The notes below the pieces were generated by a model. It ran no database searches. It saw only the letters and a program-made list of their open reading frames with translations, and was not told the DNA's origin. A stretch of DNA of 64,000 bases from Bufo bufo (taxonomy: Eukaryota > Chordata > Amphibia > Anura > Bufonidae), in contig NC_053392.1 in assembly GCF_905171765.1 (NCBI RefSeq), forward strand, positions 504,042,556 through 504,106,555, in the 5' to 3' direction. The position numbers were made by a program, and so were the translations under genes. Of the stretch, positions 45,546 through 55,459 are shown one piece after another (position 1 is the stretch's first letter; the number at the start of each line of letters is the position of its first letter).

Positions 45546-47137
45546 GTCTTTTTTTGTTAGAGGGTTCAAATACTTATTTCACTCAATGAAATGCAAATCA
45601 GTTGCTATCTTTTATTTAAAGTTATTTTTTCGATTTTCCTTTTGATGTGCTATCTGCCACTGTTACAATAAACCTACCATTGAAATGATACTGTTCTGAG
45701 ACTTTTCATTTCTTTGTCATTGGTCAAACTTACAAAATCAGTGAGGGGTCAAATAATTATTTCCGCCACTGTAATTTCTATTCTTTTTATGTATGTTTAT
45801 GTATTTTTATCTTTATTTTTGAGACGAGTCATAATACAAAAATATCATATTGGACAGATAGATAAGATGAATTCAGCAGCAAAAGAACAAAAAATCCATC
45901 AAAACAAAAAAAAAACGCATAGAAACCACAACCTATTCGCAAAAGAATCACAAATGAACTGCAATATATGAACACGCTCGCCCAAATCCATTTCTGCTTT
46001 TTCAATTAAGAATCCAGAAGAACTGCCTGCCCCATCTGTCTCCAACTAAGGATATAAAATTCGGGAGATGATATTTCAATCGAGTGTAAAGCCATACTCC
46101 GAAACGCGTCTGGTGACTTAGACACTTGTATACCTTATACCTTATGCCGATGTGGTAAATATTTATGAAGTTATGAGGAAGCGCTTCCATAAGATAGAAC
46201 TCTAAAAACCCTGCCCGCAGAGACTGACAGAGAGCACGTGGGACGCTGAAGGGGAGTTAGATCTGTACAGGCGGCATCGGACCACGAAAACACCAGGACA
46301 GGTAACGGTGATCAGTACATATGTGCCACGTGGGACGCCACTGTAGGCTCGCATTATTACCTGATCGCAACTATCAGTAAATAAGTGAAAGACTGTTCCC
46401 TTATTGTAATATCCCTGTGGGCGTCCATAGACGGGCAGCGCCTATATTGGACATAAAGTAACCTCTCCGTAACGGCATCTTACATTATAAGACCGTGACC
46501 GCATAATAATGTATTAGGACAAACCTGACATCATCTGCAATGCTACATCCATCCATAACGGAGACCTACAAAACCAAGCACCGCTCTTTTGTTATTTAAA
46601 GGAAATACAAACCTTTGTTATCCTCTTTAGGAATTGGATTGGGGGATCAGTGATTTTTATGATCGATTTTTATATTTTTTATCTGGCATAAGGACTATAA
46701 GCACACAGATTGTCTCTATCTACCAACTTCTTAACAATTACTATGTAATGTTTATGCTGGAAAACCATTATACATATCATTGACCTTTAATCATTGGTTT
46801 TTAAATCATTGATATTTGAAGTCCTAGATCCAAAGCTATAAAATTCCAGTTTCTATACAGTGCACCACGTCCAGTAACATTGTATGTCCACCTAGGTGTG
46901 TGTTTTTACATAGTTCTGTTTCCTACATAGTTGCTTTTTAGATTTGTCCTTTAATAAAACTTGAGTTCCTTTCACATTGATTCCAGGTGTTAGAGCGCCT
47001 ATCTACTTCCATTTTAGTGATGTCACATGGCCTAGCTAATTGGTGGGAGTCCCGAGTGTTGGACCTCCGCCGATCTGATATTGATCACCTATCCTGAGGA
47101 TAGGTAATCTATATAGATTCCTGGATAACCCCTTTAA

Positions 47138-48597
47138 TACAAGGCACCTAGTATTGTTATTGTCCATACTGCCTCCTTCGCTAGCAGATACGTGGTGGGC
47201 AGGACAGGAGCTGCTGCGCATGCGTGCCTATTCACGCTCCTATGGTCCCAGCCACCCGAGAGGCCAGTGCTTTTTCCAATGGTGTGCAAGCACGCCCACT
47301 GCGCGGTGGCCGTAACCCCTGGAAACAAGTAGTGTATAATGTGATGGAAAAATGAAGCTCCACTAACTTCCCCCTTCCCCTTGATTGACAGGGTCAGACA
47401 TCTTTCCTGGCCCTGTATTCTTGCATCTGCGCTGCTGTTCTGGGTATTGGCGCATACGCAGAGGATCTTCTGCTGCTTCCTAAGCAGCAACAATGCCTAC
47501 AGCGCATGTGCTGATGACAGTGTACACCCTGAAGTCTTCGGAACGGAAGTGTCAAGCAGAGCTGCTGAGAGGATGTGCTCAGTTCTTGCATCCAAAGCCA
47601 CCACCTCCACCTCAAGGTGTACGCTGACATCATTAGCACATGCGCAGGAGGTATCTGCACTTCTTAGGAATCAGTGGTGTCGTTACTGAGCAAACTGCAT
47701 TTTTATTTATATACAAATTACCTAACTGGGCTGGTCGGAGCCCCAAGTTTGTTACACCCCCTTCAGCTTCTTCCCCAGGATTAACAGGACTAGACTTCTA
47801 GTGCCTGCTGCCCTCCTAGTGCCAAAACAGTGGAGACCAGTATTCTCTTGCCTGTGCTGTGCTGTATCCTCTGGTCTCACCGCTTGCACAGTGTTTCTCC
47901 TGCTGCACTCCAAGCTGCACTGATTCAAACTGAGAAGGCGCCGAGACCTTCATGTCTGCACTGTGTCTCCTTAGACCGGAAGATACAGTGCAGGCAGGAG
48001 AATACAGGTCTAGGAGAGCAGCAGGCACTAGGAGACTAACCCTGTCAATCCAGAGGAAGGGGCTGTTATAAACTGGTGCTCCAAGGTCTCTGGCTGGCCC
48101 CTTGGTGCTCCAGTTAGGTCATTTGTCATAGGTCATATCAATAAAATGCAGCTTTCTCAGTAATGGGGCCACAGACGTCATAATAAGGGTATCTGTTTTA
48201 TCACCATGATCAACCCTACCAGGCTGTATGCCTGGTTTAATAGGGTGAATCATTCAGACAGTTGCTCCAAAAATGATAAATTAATTACAGGCAAGCTGCC
48301 GCAGAGAGTGCTTCAAATGGTGCTTTTAAGATAAAGAAAAGGTTCCACCTTTCTCTTGCTGCAGCAACTGCTGGACTGGAGCATTGACGTACTGTTCTTA
48401 TTCATGTGACTGCTGCAGCCAGTCTTCGGCCTCAACAATGACGTGTGCAAGACTGGCACATGACCGCAGCAGTCAGGTAAATAGGAATGGAACGTCAACA
48501 CGAATGAAAGTGTAGGGGATGGGTCCATGGTGCTAGAACGGTGGGACTTGCTAAAAGTTTTTTTTTTTTTGCTGGTTTGATTCATTTTTTCATCAGA
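47138..48597. other. No gene seen
   Basis: The start is the right part of the outer T2 shell (to about 47400). Beyond that no exon or transposon end was recognised. Short frames here show no domain. Confidence 0.4.
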
Positions 48598-49409
48598 CTA
48601 GACACTGCTCCAATCCAGGGGTTCCCTAGACACTGCTCCAATCCAGGGGTTCCCTAGACACTGCTCCAATCCAGGGGTTCCCTAGACACTGCTCCAATCC
48701 AGGGGTTCCCTAGACACTGCTCCAATCCAGGGGCTCCCTAGACGCTGCTCCAATCCAGGGGCTCCCTAGACGCTGCTCCAATCCAGAGGCTCCCTAGACA
48801 CTGCTCCAATCCAGGGGCTCCCTAGACACTGCTCCAATCCAGGGGCTCCCTAGACACTGCTCCAATCCAGGGGCTCCCTAGACACTGCTCCAATCCAGGG
48901 GCTCCCTAGACACTGCTCCAATCCAGGGGCTCCCTAGACACTGCTCCAATCCAGGGGCTCCCTAGACACTGCTCCAATCCAGGGGCTCCCTAGACACTGC
49001 TCCAATCCAGAGGCTCCCTAGACACTGCTCCAATCCAGGGGCTCCCTAGACACTGCTCCAATCCAGGGGCTCCCTAGACACTGCTCCAATCCAGGGGCTC
49101 CCTAGACACTGCTCCAATCCAGAGGCTCCCTAGACACTGCTCCAATCCAGGGGCTCCCTAGACACTGCTCCAATCCAGGGGCTCCCTAGACACTGCTCCA
49201 ATCCAGGGGCTCCCTAGACACTGCTCCAATCCAGGGGCTCCCTAGACACTGCTCCAATCCAGGGGCTCCCTAGACGCTGCTCCAATCCAGGGGCTCCCTA
49301 GACGCTGCTCCAATCCAGGGGCTCCCTAGACGCTGCTCCAATCCAGGGGCTCCCTAGACGCTGCTCCAATCCAGGGGCTCCCTAGACGCTGCTCCAATCC
49401 AGGGGTTCC
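48598..49409. repeat. 28-bp minisatellite, 29 units
   Basis: The unit is CTAGACACTGCTCCAATCCA followed by GGGGCTCC. The array length of 812 bp is exactly 29 x 28 bp. Variants (GGTTCC at both edges, GACGCTG in blocks at 48740-48780 and 49270-49390, AGAGG scattered) show regional homogenisation. Confidence 0.95.
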
Positions 49410-49707
49410 GGCCTCCGCTGGAGTGAAAAACGACTCCACTTCCTGAGTGCGATAGGTTTTTTTTGTAGACCCTTACGGCTGTGTTCAGGTGGAAATGTTA
49501 GTAAATTTGCCGGGGCCAATATCCTGGTCTCGGCATCTACCACTCTGAAGTGGCAAAGATGGCGTGAAAATGCCTTTGCAATAAAATATTGTCGCATGAA
49601 CGTTTGAAAAGGTGCAGAAAGGAGTCTTGTGACATTTGACGCCAGAAACTGGCGTAGCAATCTTTATAGATATTCACCAATGATGGCTGTGTAGCCTAGA
49701 AGCATAA
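49410..49707. other. No gene seen
   Basis: Sequence between the minisatellite and a Harbinger MITE with nothing recognised. Confidence 0.4.
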
Positions 49708-50166
49708 GGCCCCTTTCACAGGATTGTGACGGATTAGGTCCGGATGCGTTCAGTGAAACTCGCACCATTTTACAAGCAAGTTCAGTCAGTTTTGTCTGCG
49801 ATTGCGTTCAGTTTTTTCCGCGCGAGTGCAATGCGTTTTGATGCGTTTTTCACGCGCGTGATAAAAAACGGAAAGTTTACAAACAACATCTCCTAGCAAC
49901 CATCAGTGAAAAACACATCGCACTTGCTTCCGGATGCAATGCATTTTTATACTGAAGCCCCATTCACTTCTATGGGGCCTGGGCGGCGTGAAAAACGCAG
50001 AATATAGAACATGCTGCAATTTTCATGCAAAGTACAAGCGATGCGTGAAAACCAACGCTCATGTACACAGACCCATTGAAATGAATGGGTCCGGATTCAG
50101 TGCGGGTGCTATGCGTTCACTTCACACATTGCACCCGCGCGGAAAACTTGCTCGTGTGAAAGAGGC
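49708..50166. mobile_element. PIF/Harbinger-like MITE, type D short
   Basis: The left end GGCCCCTTTCACAGGATTG follows TAA (49705-49707); the right end is CTCGTGTGAAAGAGGCC. It overlaps the first 4 bp of the next MITE. Confidence 0.7.
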
Positions 50167-51113
50167 CTCTTTCACACGGGCGTCATGTTTTTTGCCCGGA
50201 TAAGATGCGGGTGCGTTACGGGAAAATGCCCAATTTTTTCTGCGCGAGTGCAAAACATTGTAATGCGTTTTGCACGCGCGTGAGAAAAATCGGCATGTTT
50301 GGCACCCAAACCCGAACTTCTTCACAGAAGTTCGGGCTTGGGATCGGTGTTCTGTTATAAGGGAAAATAATAGCATTCTGAATACAGAATGCATAGTAAA
50401 ACAGCGCTGGAGGGGTTAAAAAAATATATAAATTATATTAAACTCACCTTAATCCACATGTTCCCGCAGCCCGGCTTCTCTTCTGTCTTCTTTCTTCAGG
50501 ACCTGGGTAAATGACCTGTGATGACGTCACTGCGCTCATCACATGGACCAGCACATGATCTTTTACCATGGTGATGGATCATGTGACGGATCATGTGATG
50601 AGCGCAGTGACGTCACCACAGGTCCTTTACCCAGGTCCTGAAGAAAGAAGACAGAAGAGAAGCCGGGCAGCGCGATCGAGTGGATTAAGGTGAGTTAAAT
50701 GTTTTATTTTATTTTTTTTAACCCCTCCAGCGCTGTTTTACTATGCATTCTGTATTCAGAATGCTATTATTTTCCCTTTTATAACCATGTTATAAGGGAA
50801 AATAATAATGATCGGGTCTCCATCCCGATTGTCTCCTAGCAACCATGCGTGAAAATCGCACCACATCCGCACTTGCTTGCGGATGCTTGCGATTTTTCAC
50901 TCAGCCCCATTCACTTCTATGGGGCTTGCGTTGCGTGAAAAACGCACAAAATAGAGCATGCTGCGATTTTCCCGCAACGCACAAGTGATGCGTGAAAATC
51001 ACCGCTCATGTGCACAGCCCCATAGAAATGAATGGGTCCGGATTCAGTGCGAGTGCAATGCGTTCAACTCACGAATTGCACCCGCGCGGAAAACTCGCCC
51101 GTGTGAAAGGGGC
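50163..51113. mobile_element. PIF/Harbinger-like MITE, type D
   Basis: The left end GGCCTCTTTCACACGGGCG is fused to the end of the previous MITE; the right end GCCCGTGTGAAAGGGGC precedes TTA (51114-51116). The interior palindrome around CCATGGTGATGGATCATG matches 20297-21181. Confidence 0.75.
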
Positions 51114-51327
51114 TTAAGGGTGGATTACACACGTTTTTTTTCTGTGAGGATTTTTATGCTGAGAAAAGTACAGTAGCGGCAAAGTGTATGAGATTAGACA
51201 CCTCTCTTGTAGCTTCTTTCTTCCATGCAGAAGCTGCCCTGCCCTGAGGATTTACATGTCAATTGTTTCGTGAAAGGCAGCATGGATTATCTGTTTTGAA
51301 ATCTGCACTTGTGTGGCGGTACTCTAA

Positions 51328-51550
51328 GGGCCTGTTCACATGACGTTTTTTGGCACTGTTTTTCAAGCCTCTAAAAAGCCTCTGATTCATTTCAATTAGA
51401 GGCAGAACAAAAAAAAAGAAGCAGCATGCTCTATCTTGGCGCGGAATCTGCGCTGATATCCCCCTGAAATGAATGGGAGGCTGCCAAAAACGGACACAAA
51501 ACCGCGCAGAAAATCGTCCTGTTTTCTAAATCCGTTGTGTGAACATACCC
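51328..51550. mobile_element. PIF/Harbinger-like MITE
   Basis: Ends GGGCCTGTTCACATGACG and GTTGTGTGAACATACCC are flanked by TAA (51325-51327, 51551-51553). Confidence 0.75.
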
Positions 51551-51618
51551 TAATGGAACTGAATAGGGTCACATTGCAACTGGCAAGTTGCCATGGCCTC
51601 AGAACCACCCCAAAAATC

Positions 51619-51728
51619 AGCACGATGGCTCTACCATCGTGCAGTATACATTATATACACACGGCTCTACCATCGTGCAGTATACATTATATACACACGG
51701 CTCTACCATCGTGCAGTATACATTATAT
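51619..51728. repeat. 36-bp minisatellite, 3 units (left part)
   Basis: Three units of GGCTCTACCATCGTGCAGTA followed by TACATTATATACACAC, the same unit as in the array at 53908-55104. The array opens with a hairpin: GCACGATGG, a 5-base loop, CCATCGTGC (51620-51642). Confidence 0.9.
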
Positions 51729-51906
51729 GAAAATGGTCCCAGCAAGCGGACCGAAACGTCGCATGGGTGAATAAAGGGTCTCACTCTTTTCACTAAACGG
51801 ATGTGCCGCGGTGTCTTTCTTTATCTACACTGTACACCTTGGTAAGGTGTTTCCACTGCTGGCACCCTAACTTCTTATACTGAGGAGTGCTGCCTTGAAC
51901 TTTCCT

Positions 51907-51908
<2 letters not shown>

Positions 51909-51940
<32 letters not shown>
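51909..51940. repeat. (TA)n microsatellite
   Basis: A pure alternating TA tract at the junction of the two inverted Penelope-like 3' ends. Confidence 0.9.
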
Positions 51941-51941
<1 letters not shown>

Positions 51942-52086
51942 TGAGAGTTCAGGGCAGCACTCCTTTTAGCAAATGTTGGGTGCCAGCGGTATCGACACTC
52001 GACCACAGTGTCAAACAACCAGAGGAATAAATACACCGCAGCACGTCCATAAGGTGAAAATGTGGGATCCTTTATTCACCCAAGCA

Positions 52087-52122
52087 GCGACGTTTCGGTC
52101 CGCTTGCTGGGACCATTTTCAA
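52087..52122 (-). ncRNA. Hammerhead-like motif of the Penelope-like 3' end
   Basis: Minus strand: core UUGAAAA, spacer U, stem II GGUCC/GGACC with loop CAGCAAGC, GAA, short stem III and C. C3 and G8 are again U3 and A8. The facing copy on the plus strand (51728-51760) has the same stem II but AUGAAAA in the core. Activity is doubtful; it is probably a relic that marks the terminal repeat. Confidence 0.4.
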
Positions 52123-53024
52123 GCAATGCATCAAATACAATTGTGGGTGTTTATATAGTCATGTCACATTAACATACATAAGTGGTACTTAAACAAAAAG
52201 TGAGAAATAAATACAAATCAATTCATATAGGTACATCCGGACACTATATCAGAGAGACAGCACAGCCCAATGCATGTTTACATATAACTCTAATATATGG
52301 AACCATCGGTACAACAAATATATACTTATTACAGTCAAGTGATGATTTACAGTGAATAATTGTCACCTGTGTGTGCAACATCATAGGAGGGCCGGGCATG
52401 GAATCAGGCGAGCTCAAATTGCAGGTAGATACAAAGTTCCGTGATGTATCTCGTGGATACGGCGTCCCGGAAGTGGATGTGCGCATGTCCGTGACGTCAC
52501 TGAAGAGGCGGTCACGTGTTCACAATAGTGTATCACATGACTCTCACGTCATAGACAACATAGATGAATGAAGCGCTTCAGCGAAAATGCAAAGTAGTAT
52601 GTGAGACCTAACATAATACAGGACATAATGCCAAGGGTGCACAGCCAGGTGATGTGCTATCATACGATGCACCATCATCTGGAATGTGCAAACGGGGGGA
52701 GGGGGACAGCGGCCGCTGTTGCCCTGACAACCCCTATATTAACCCTTAGCTGCCAGAATGCATCCAAAATTAGTTAGAGTTAATAAGGGAAAAAAAGCAT
52801 ACAGAAGCGCATCAATATAAATACAGTAATAGATATAGTATAATTCGGGATAAGCCGCACGTATCCAGAGCATCTGACCTCCTGCTGAGCTAAGCCCTTC
52901 CATCCACAGGTCCTGTATGTGAAAAAAAATGTGAATTAAAAAATATATTATCCAAATATATTGAAATAAAAACATACCAAATTTCTCATCACTGAAGCCG
53001 GCAAGGACAAGAAAATATATGCAA

Positions 53025-53912
53025 TCATATGAACAGCCATGGTTTATACTCCACATTTAAGCCACTCGGTTTAATAGTTTGTAATTTAAAGATCCACTCT
53101 GATTCACGTTTTTTGAGGATCTTTATACGATTGCCTCCTGTGCGTGGCAATGGGACATGGTCTATGATCATGAACTTTAGATCACTTTCCCCATGGCCCA
53201 TGTCCACGAAGTGGTGTGAGACTGGCAAATCCTTCCGTTTTTTCCGTATTGAAAAACGGTGTTGGTTAAAGCGGGATTTGAAATCACATGTAGTCTCCCC
53301 TACGTACAAAAGCTTACAAGGACACCATAAAACATATATAACATAACTGGAGTCGCAAGTTAAATAGAACTTAAGAGAATATGAGACCCCAGTTTTCGGA
53401 TGAGTAAAATCTCGTCCCTTCACCATGTACTTACAGTTTACACAGTGAAGGCACGGGTAGCTGCCACACTTTTTAGGAGCGAGAAATAACTGATGTGTAC
53501 CCTTTTGTGTACCTATGTCATTTTTGACTAGTTTATCCTTAAGGTTACTAGCTCTTTTGTATGACAGTATAGGTCTGTTGCGAAATTCAGGAATATTCTT
53601 GTGTTCAGTGCCTAAAATAGGCCAGTGTTTATTAATGATTTTACCTACTTGGGTACTGACTTCACAAAAGGTAGATACAAAGGGTATTTTTTGAGATTGG
53701 TCCCTCTTGGTGCCCTGGAATAAATCCCTTCTCTCTCTCTGGTTGATCCGGCTCAATTGTTGTCGTAAGACAGATGCTGGATAATGTCTCTGTTTGAAAG
53801 ATTGTGTCATTTTTTCTAGAGTACTGTCAAGTGTAGATGTATCGCTGACTATCCTCTTAACTCTAGTAAACTGGCTATACGGCAATGACCGGCTCTGACC
53901 GGCAATATACAC
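53025..53912 (-). pseudogene. Penelope-like polyprotein, C-terminal GIY-YIG fragment
   Basis: An open frame of 295 codons on the minus strand with a normal stop at 53027-53025. Its first few codons come from the junction with the minisatellite, so there is no native start. From SLPYSQFTRVKRIVSD it reads as the region after the reverse transcriptase of a Penelope-like element. It then has a Cys cluster (CGSYPCLHCVNC) and a GIY-YIG endonuclease domain at about residues 190-285: YVIYVLWCPCKLLYVGETT, an Arg in SRFNQHR, and a Glu in RESEWIFKLQT before GLNVEY. In the family this nuclease nicks the target DNA. The fragment is undamaged but lacks the reverse transcriptase, the usual 5' truncation, so it cannot move by itself. 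Confidence 0.85.
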
Positions 53913-55104
53913 GGCTCTACCATCGTGCAGTATACATTATATACACTGCTCTACCATCGTGCAGTATACATTATATATACAATGCTCTACCATCGTGCAG
54001 TATACATTATATATACACTGCTCTACCATCGTGCAGTATACATTATATACACACGGCTCTACCATCGTGCAGTATACATTATATACACACGGCTCTACCA
54101 TCGTGCAGTATACATTATATACACACGGCTCTACCATCGTGCAGTATACATTATATATACACGTCTCTACCATCGTGCAGTATACATTATATACACAGCT
54201 CTACCATCGTGCAGTATACATTATATATACACTGCTCTACCATCGTGCAGTATACATTATATATACACGGCTCTACCATCGTGCAGTATACATTATATAT
54301 ACACGGCTCTACCATCGTGCAGTATACATTATATATACACTGCTCTACCATCGTGCAGTATACATTATATATACACGGCTCTACCATCGTGCAGTATACA
54401 TTATATATACACGTCTCTACCATCGTGCAGTATACATTATATATACACGTCTCTACCATCGTGCAGTATACATTATATATACACAGCTCTACCATCGTGC
54501 AGTATACATTATATACACGGCTCTACCATCGTGCAGTATACATTATATATACACTGCTCTACCATCGTGCAGTATACATTATATATACCCGGCTCTACCA
54601 TCGTGCAGTATACATTATATATACCCGGCTCTACCATCGTGCAGTATACATTATATATACCCGGCTCTACCATCGTGCAGTATACATTATATATACCCGG
54701 CTCTACCATCGTGCAGTATACATTATATATACCCGGCTCTACCATCGTGCAGTATACATTATATATACCCGGCTCTACCATCGTGCAGTATACATTATAT
54801 ATACCCGGCTCTACCATCGTGCAGTATACATTATATATACACTGCTCTACCATCGTGCAGTATACATTATATACACACGGCTCTACCATCGTGCAGTATA
54901 CATTATATATACAATGCTCTACCATCGTGCAGTATACATTATATATACACGGCTCTACCATCGTGCAGTATACATTATATATACCCGGCTCTACCATCGT
55001 GCAGTATACATTATATACACACGGCTCTACCATCGTGCAGTATACATTATATACACACGGCTCTACCATCGTGCAGTATACATTATATATACACGGCTCT
55101 ACCA
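53908..55104. repeat. 36-bp minisatellite, about 33 units
   Basis: The unit is CTCTACCATCGTGCAGTATA followed by CATTATATATACACGG, 34-36 bp; I counted 33 complete copies of the conserved part and one partial. A block of seven successive units with ACCCGG (54585-54835) shows local expansion. The array ends about 190 bp before the ABHD12 start codon. All long frames over it are artefacts. Confidence 0.95.
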
Positions 55105-55105
55105 T

Positions 55106-55295
55106 CTTCCATGTTCACACAGCTGACAGGAGAGGCGGCTCTGAGGACCTGGTAACCAGGCAGCCTCGCCATGTGATTGGGCAGCTGGAGGTCACGGAGG
55201 AGGAGGAGGCGGGGCTTGTGCGGGAGCGAGAACACAACAACAGCCCGCACACTGCGCTCCTGATGTGCACATTCTAGCCCCGCATCAGCCCAGGG
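55106..55295 (+). promoter_or_regulatory. ABHD12 promoter and 5'UTR (CpG-rich)
   Basis: GC- and CpG-rich sequence between the minisatellite and the ABHD12 ATG. It contains an inverted CCAAT box (ATTGG, 55176-55180) and a GC-box (GGCGGGGC, 55208-55215). There is no TATA box, as usual for a CpG-island promoter. The exact transcription start is not determined. Confidence 0.6.
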
Positions 55296-55459
55296 ATGAG
55301 AAAGAGAGCCGAGCCTGCGGCCCGGGAGCATGACGGCTTCGGTGCTGCCCCCCTGGACCGGGAGTGCCGCCTGAAGAACCTGCGGATACCGGGGAGCAAC
55401 GCGACCAAGGGGCGCTATCCACAGGACTCGGACAGCAAGGGCATGAAGAGGCTCGGCAG
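55296..55459 (+). CDS. ABHD12: ABHD12 exon 1 (coding part)
   Basis: 54 codons plus two bases from ATG 55296 to a CAG/GTACGG donor (intron from 55460). The peptide starts MRKRAEPAAREHDG and contains LDRECRLKNLRI and KGMKRLGR. It fits the N-terminus of vertebrate ABHD12 as I remember it (MRKR-EP.., a D-CRLK-NLR segment and GMKR.LGR just before exon 2). ABHD12 is an endoplasmic reticulum membrane serine hydrolase that breaks down lysophosphatidylserine; its loss in humans causes PHARC. The membrane segment and the alpha/beta hydrolase domain are encoded by later exons, none of which I found in 55460-64000, so intron 1 is longer than 8.5 kb. Its expected divergent neighbour GINS1 is present on the other strand at 13953, which supports the call. 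Confidence 0.9.

Larger units (their letters stand above)
40055..45771 (+). mobile_element. Tc1/mariner transposon, complete, with piggyBac insertion
   Basis: TA duplications at 40053-40054 and 45772-45773. Terminal inverted repeats of about 210 bp (40055-40264, 45562-45771) begin CAGTGGCGGAAATAATTATT; I found a single mismatch between them by eye. Without the 4.1-kb insertion the element is about 1.6 kb, the usual Tc1 size. It carries one intact transposase gene. Confidence 0.95.
38452..47012. mobile_element. Giant palindromic element, possibly Penelope-like
   Basis: The left arm 38452-39801 is inverted as 39942-40052 plus 45774-47012, around a 140-bp loop (39802-39941). A Tc1 element interrupts the right arm. 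The outer arm text ATGGAAGTAGATAGGCGCTC has its complement at 46993-47012. Each arm carries CCGAAACGCGTCTGG (right arm near 46090, left arm as complement near 39368), the 3' part of a hammerhead-like motif of the kind found in Penelope-like terminal repeats. The class is inferred; no coding region is present. Confidence 0.6.
38091..47133. mobile_element. T2/Kolobok-type MITE, second shell
   Basis: TTAA at 38087-38090 and 47134-47137, with ends AGGGGTTATCCTCAGGAT and TCCTGGATAACCCCT. Its own DNA is about 38091-38451 and 47013-47133; both contain GTGATGTCACATG next to the inserted palindrome. A C-rich tract lies at 38142-38168. Confidence 0.75.
38041..47400. mobile_element. T2-type MITE, outermost shell of the nest
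   Basis: The left piece 38041-38086 (AGGGGTTGTCTCACTTCAGC) and the right piece from 47138 (TTGTTATTGTCCATACTGCC) match the uninterrupted copy at 56296-56579. Everything between is inserted. The right end of this shell is not clear, so the end coordinate is approximate. Confidence 0.5.
51729..53900 (-). mobile_element. Penelope-like retroelement, 5'-truncated, inverted 3' ends
   Basis: On the minus strand a GIY-YIG coding part (53912-53025) is followed by a 3' region ending in a hammerhead-like motif and GAATAAAGG (52125-52060). A second 3' end in the opposite orientation (51729-51900) faces it across a (TA)n tract. Units of one minisatellite flank both sides, so the element appears to have inserted into, or arisen within, that array. 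The reverse transcriptase part is absent. Confidence 0.75.

Noticed and set aside
48598..49409. CRISPR-like array
   Set aside because: Regular 28-bp spacing without unique spacers between units; a eukaryotic minisatellite. The same applies to the other tandem arrays.
53885..55277. Plus-strand frames of 398-450 codons and their minus-strand partners
   Set aside because: Generated by the 36-bp minisatellite; no domain, no conserved start and the same peptide in every frame.
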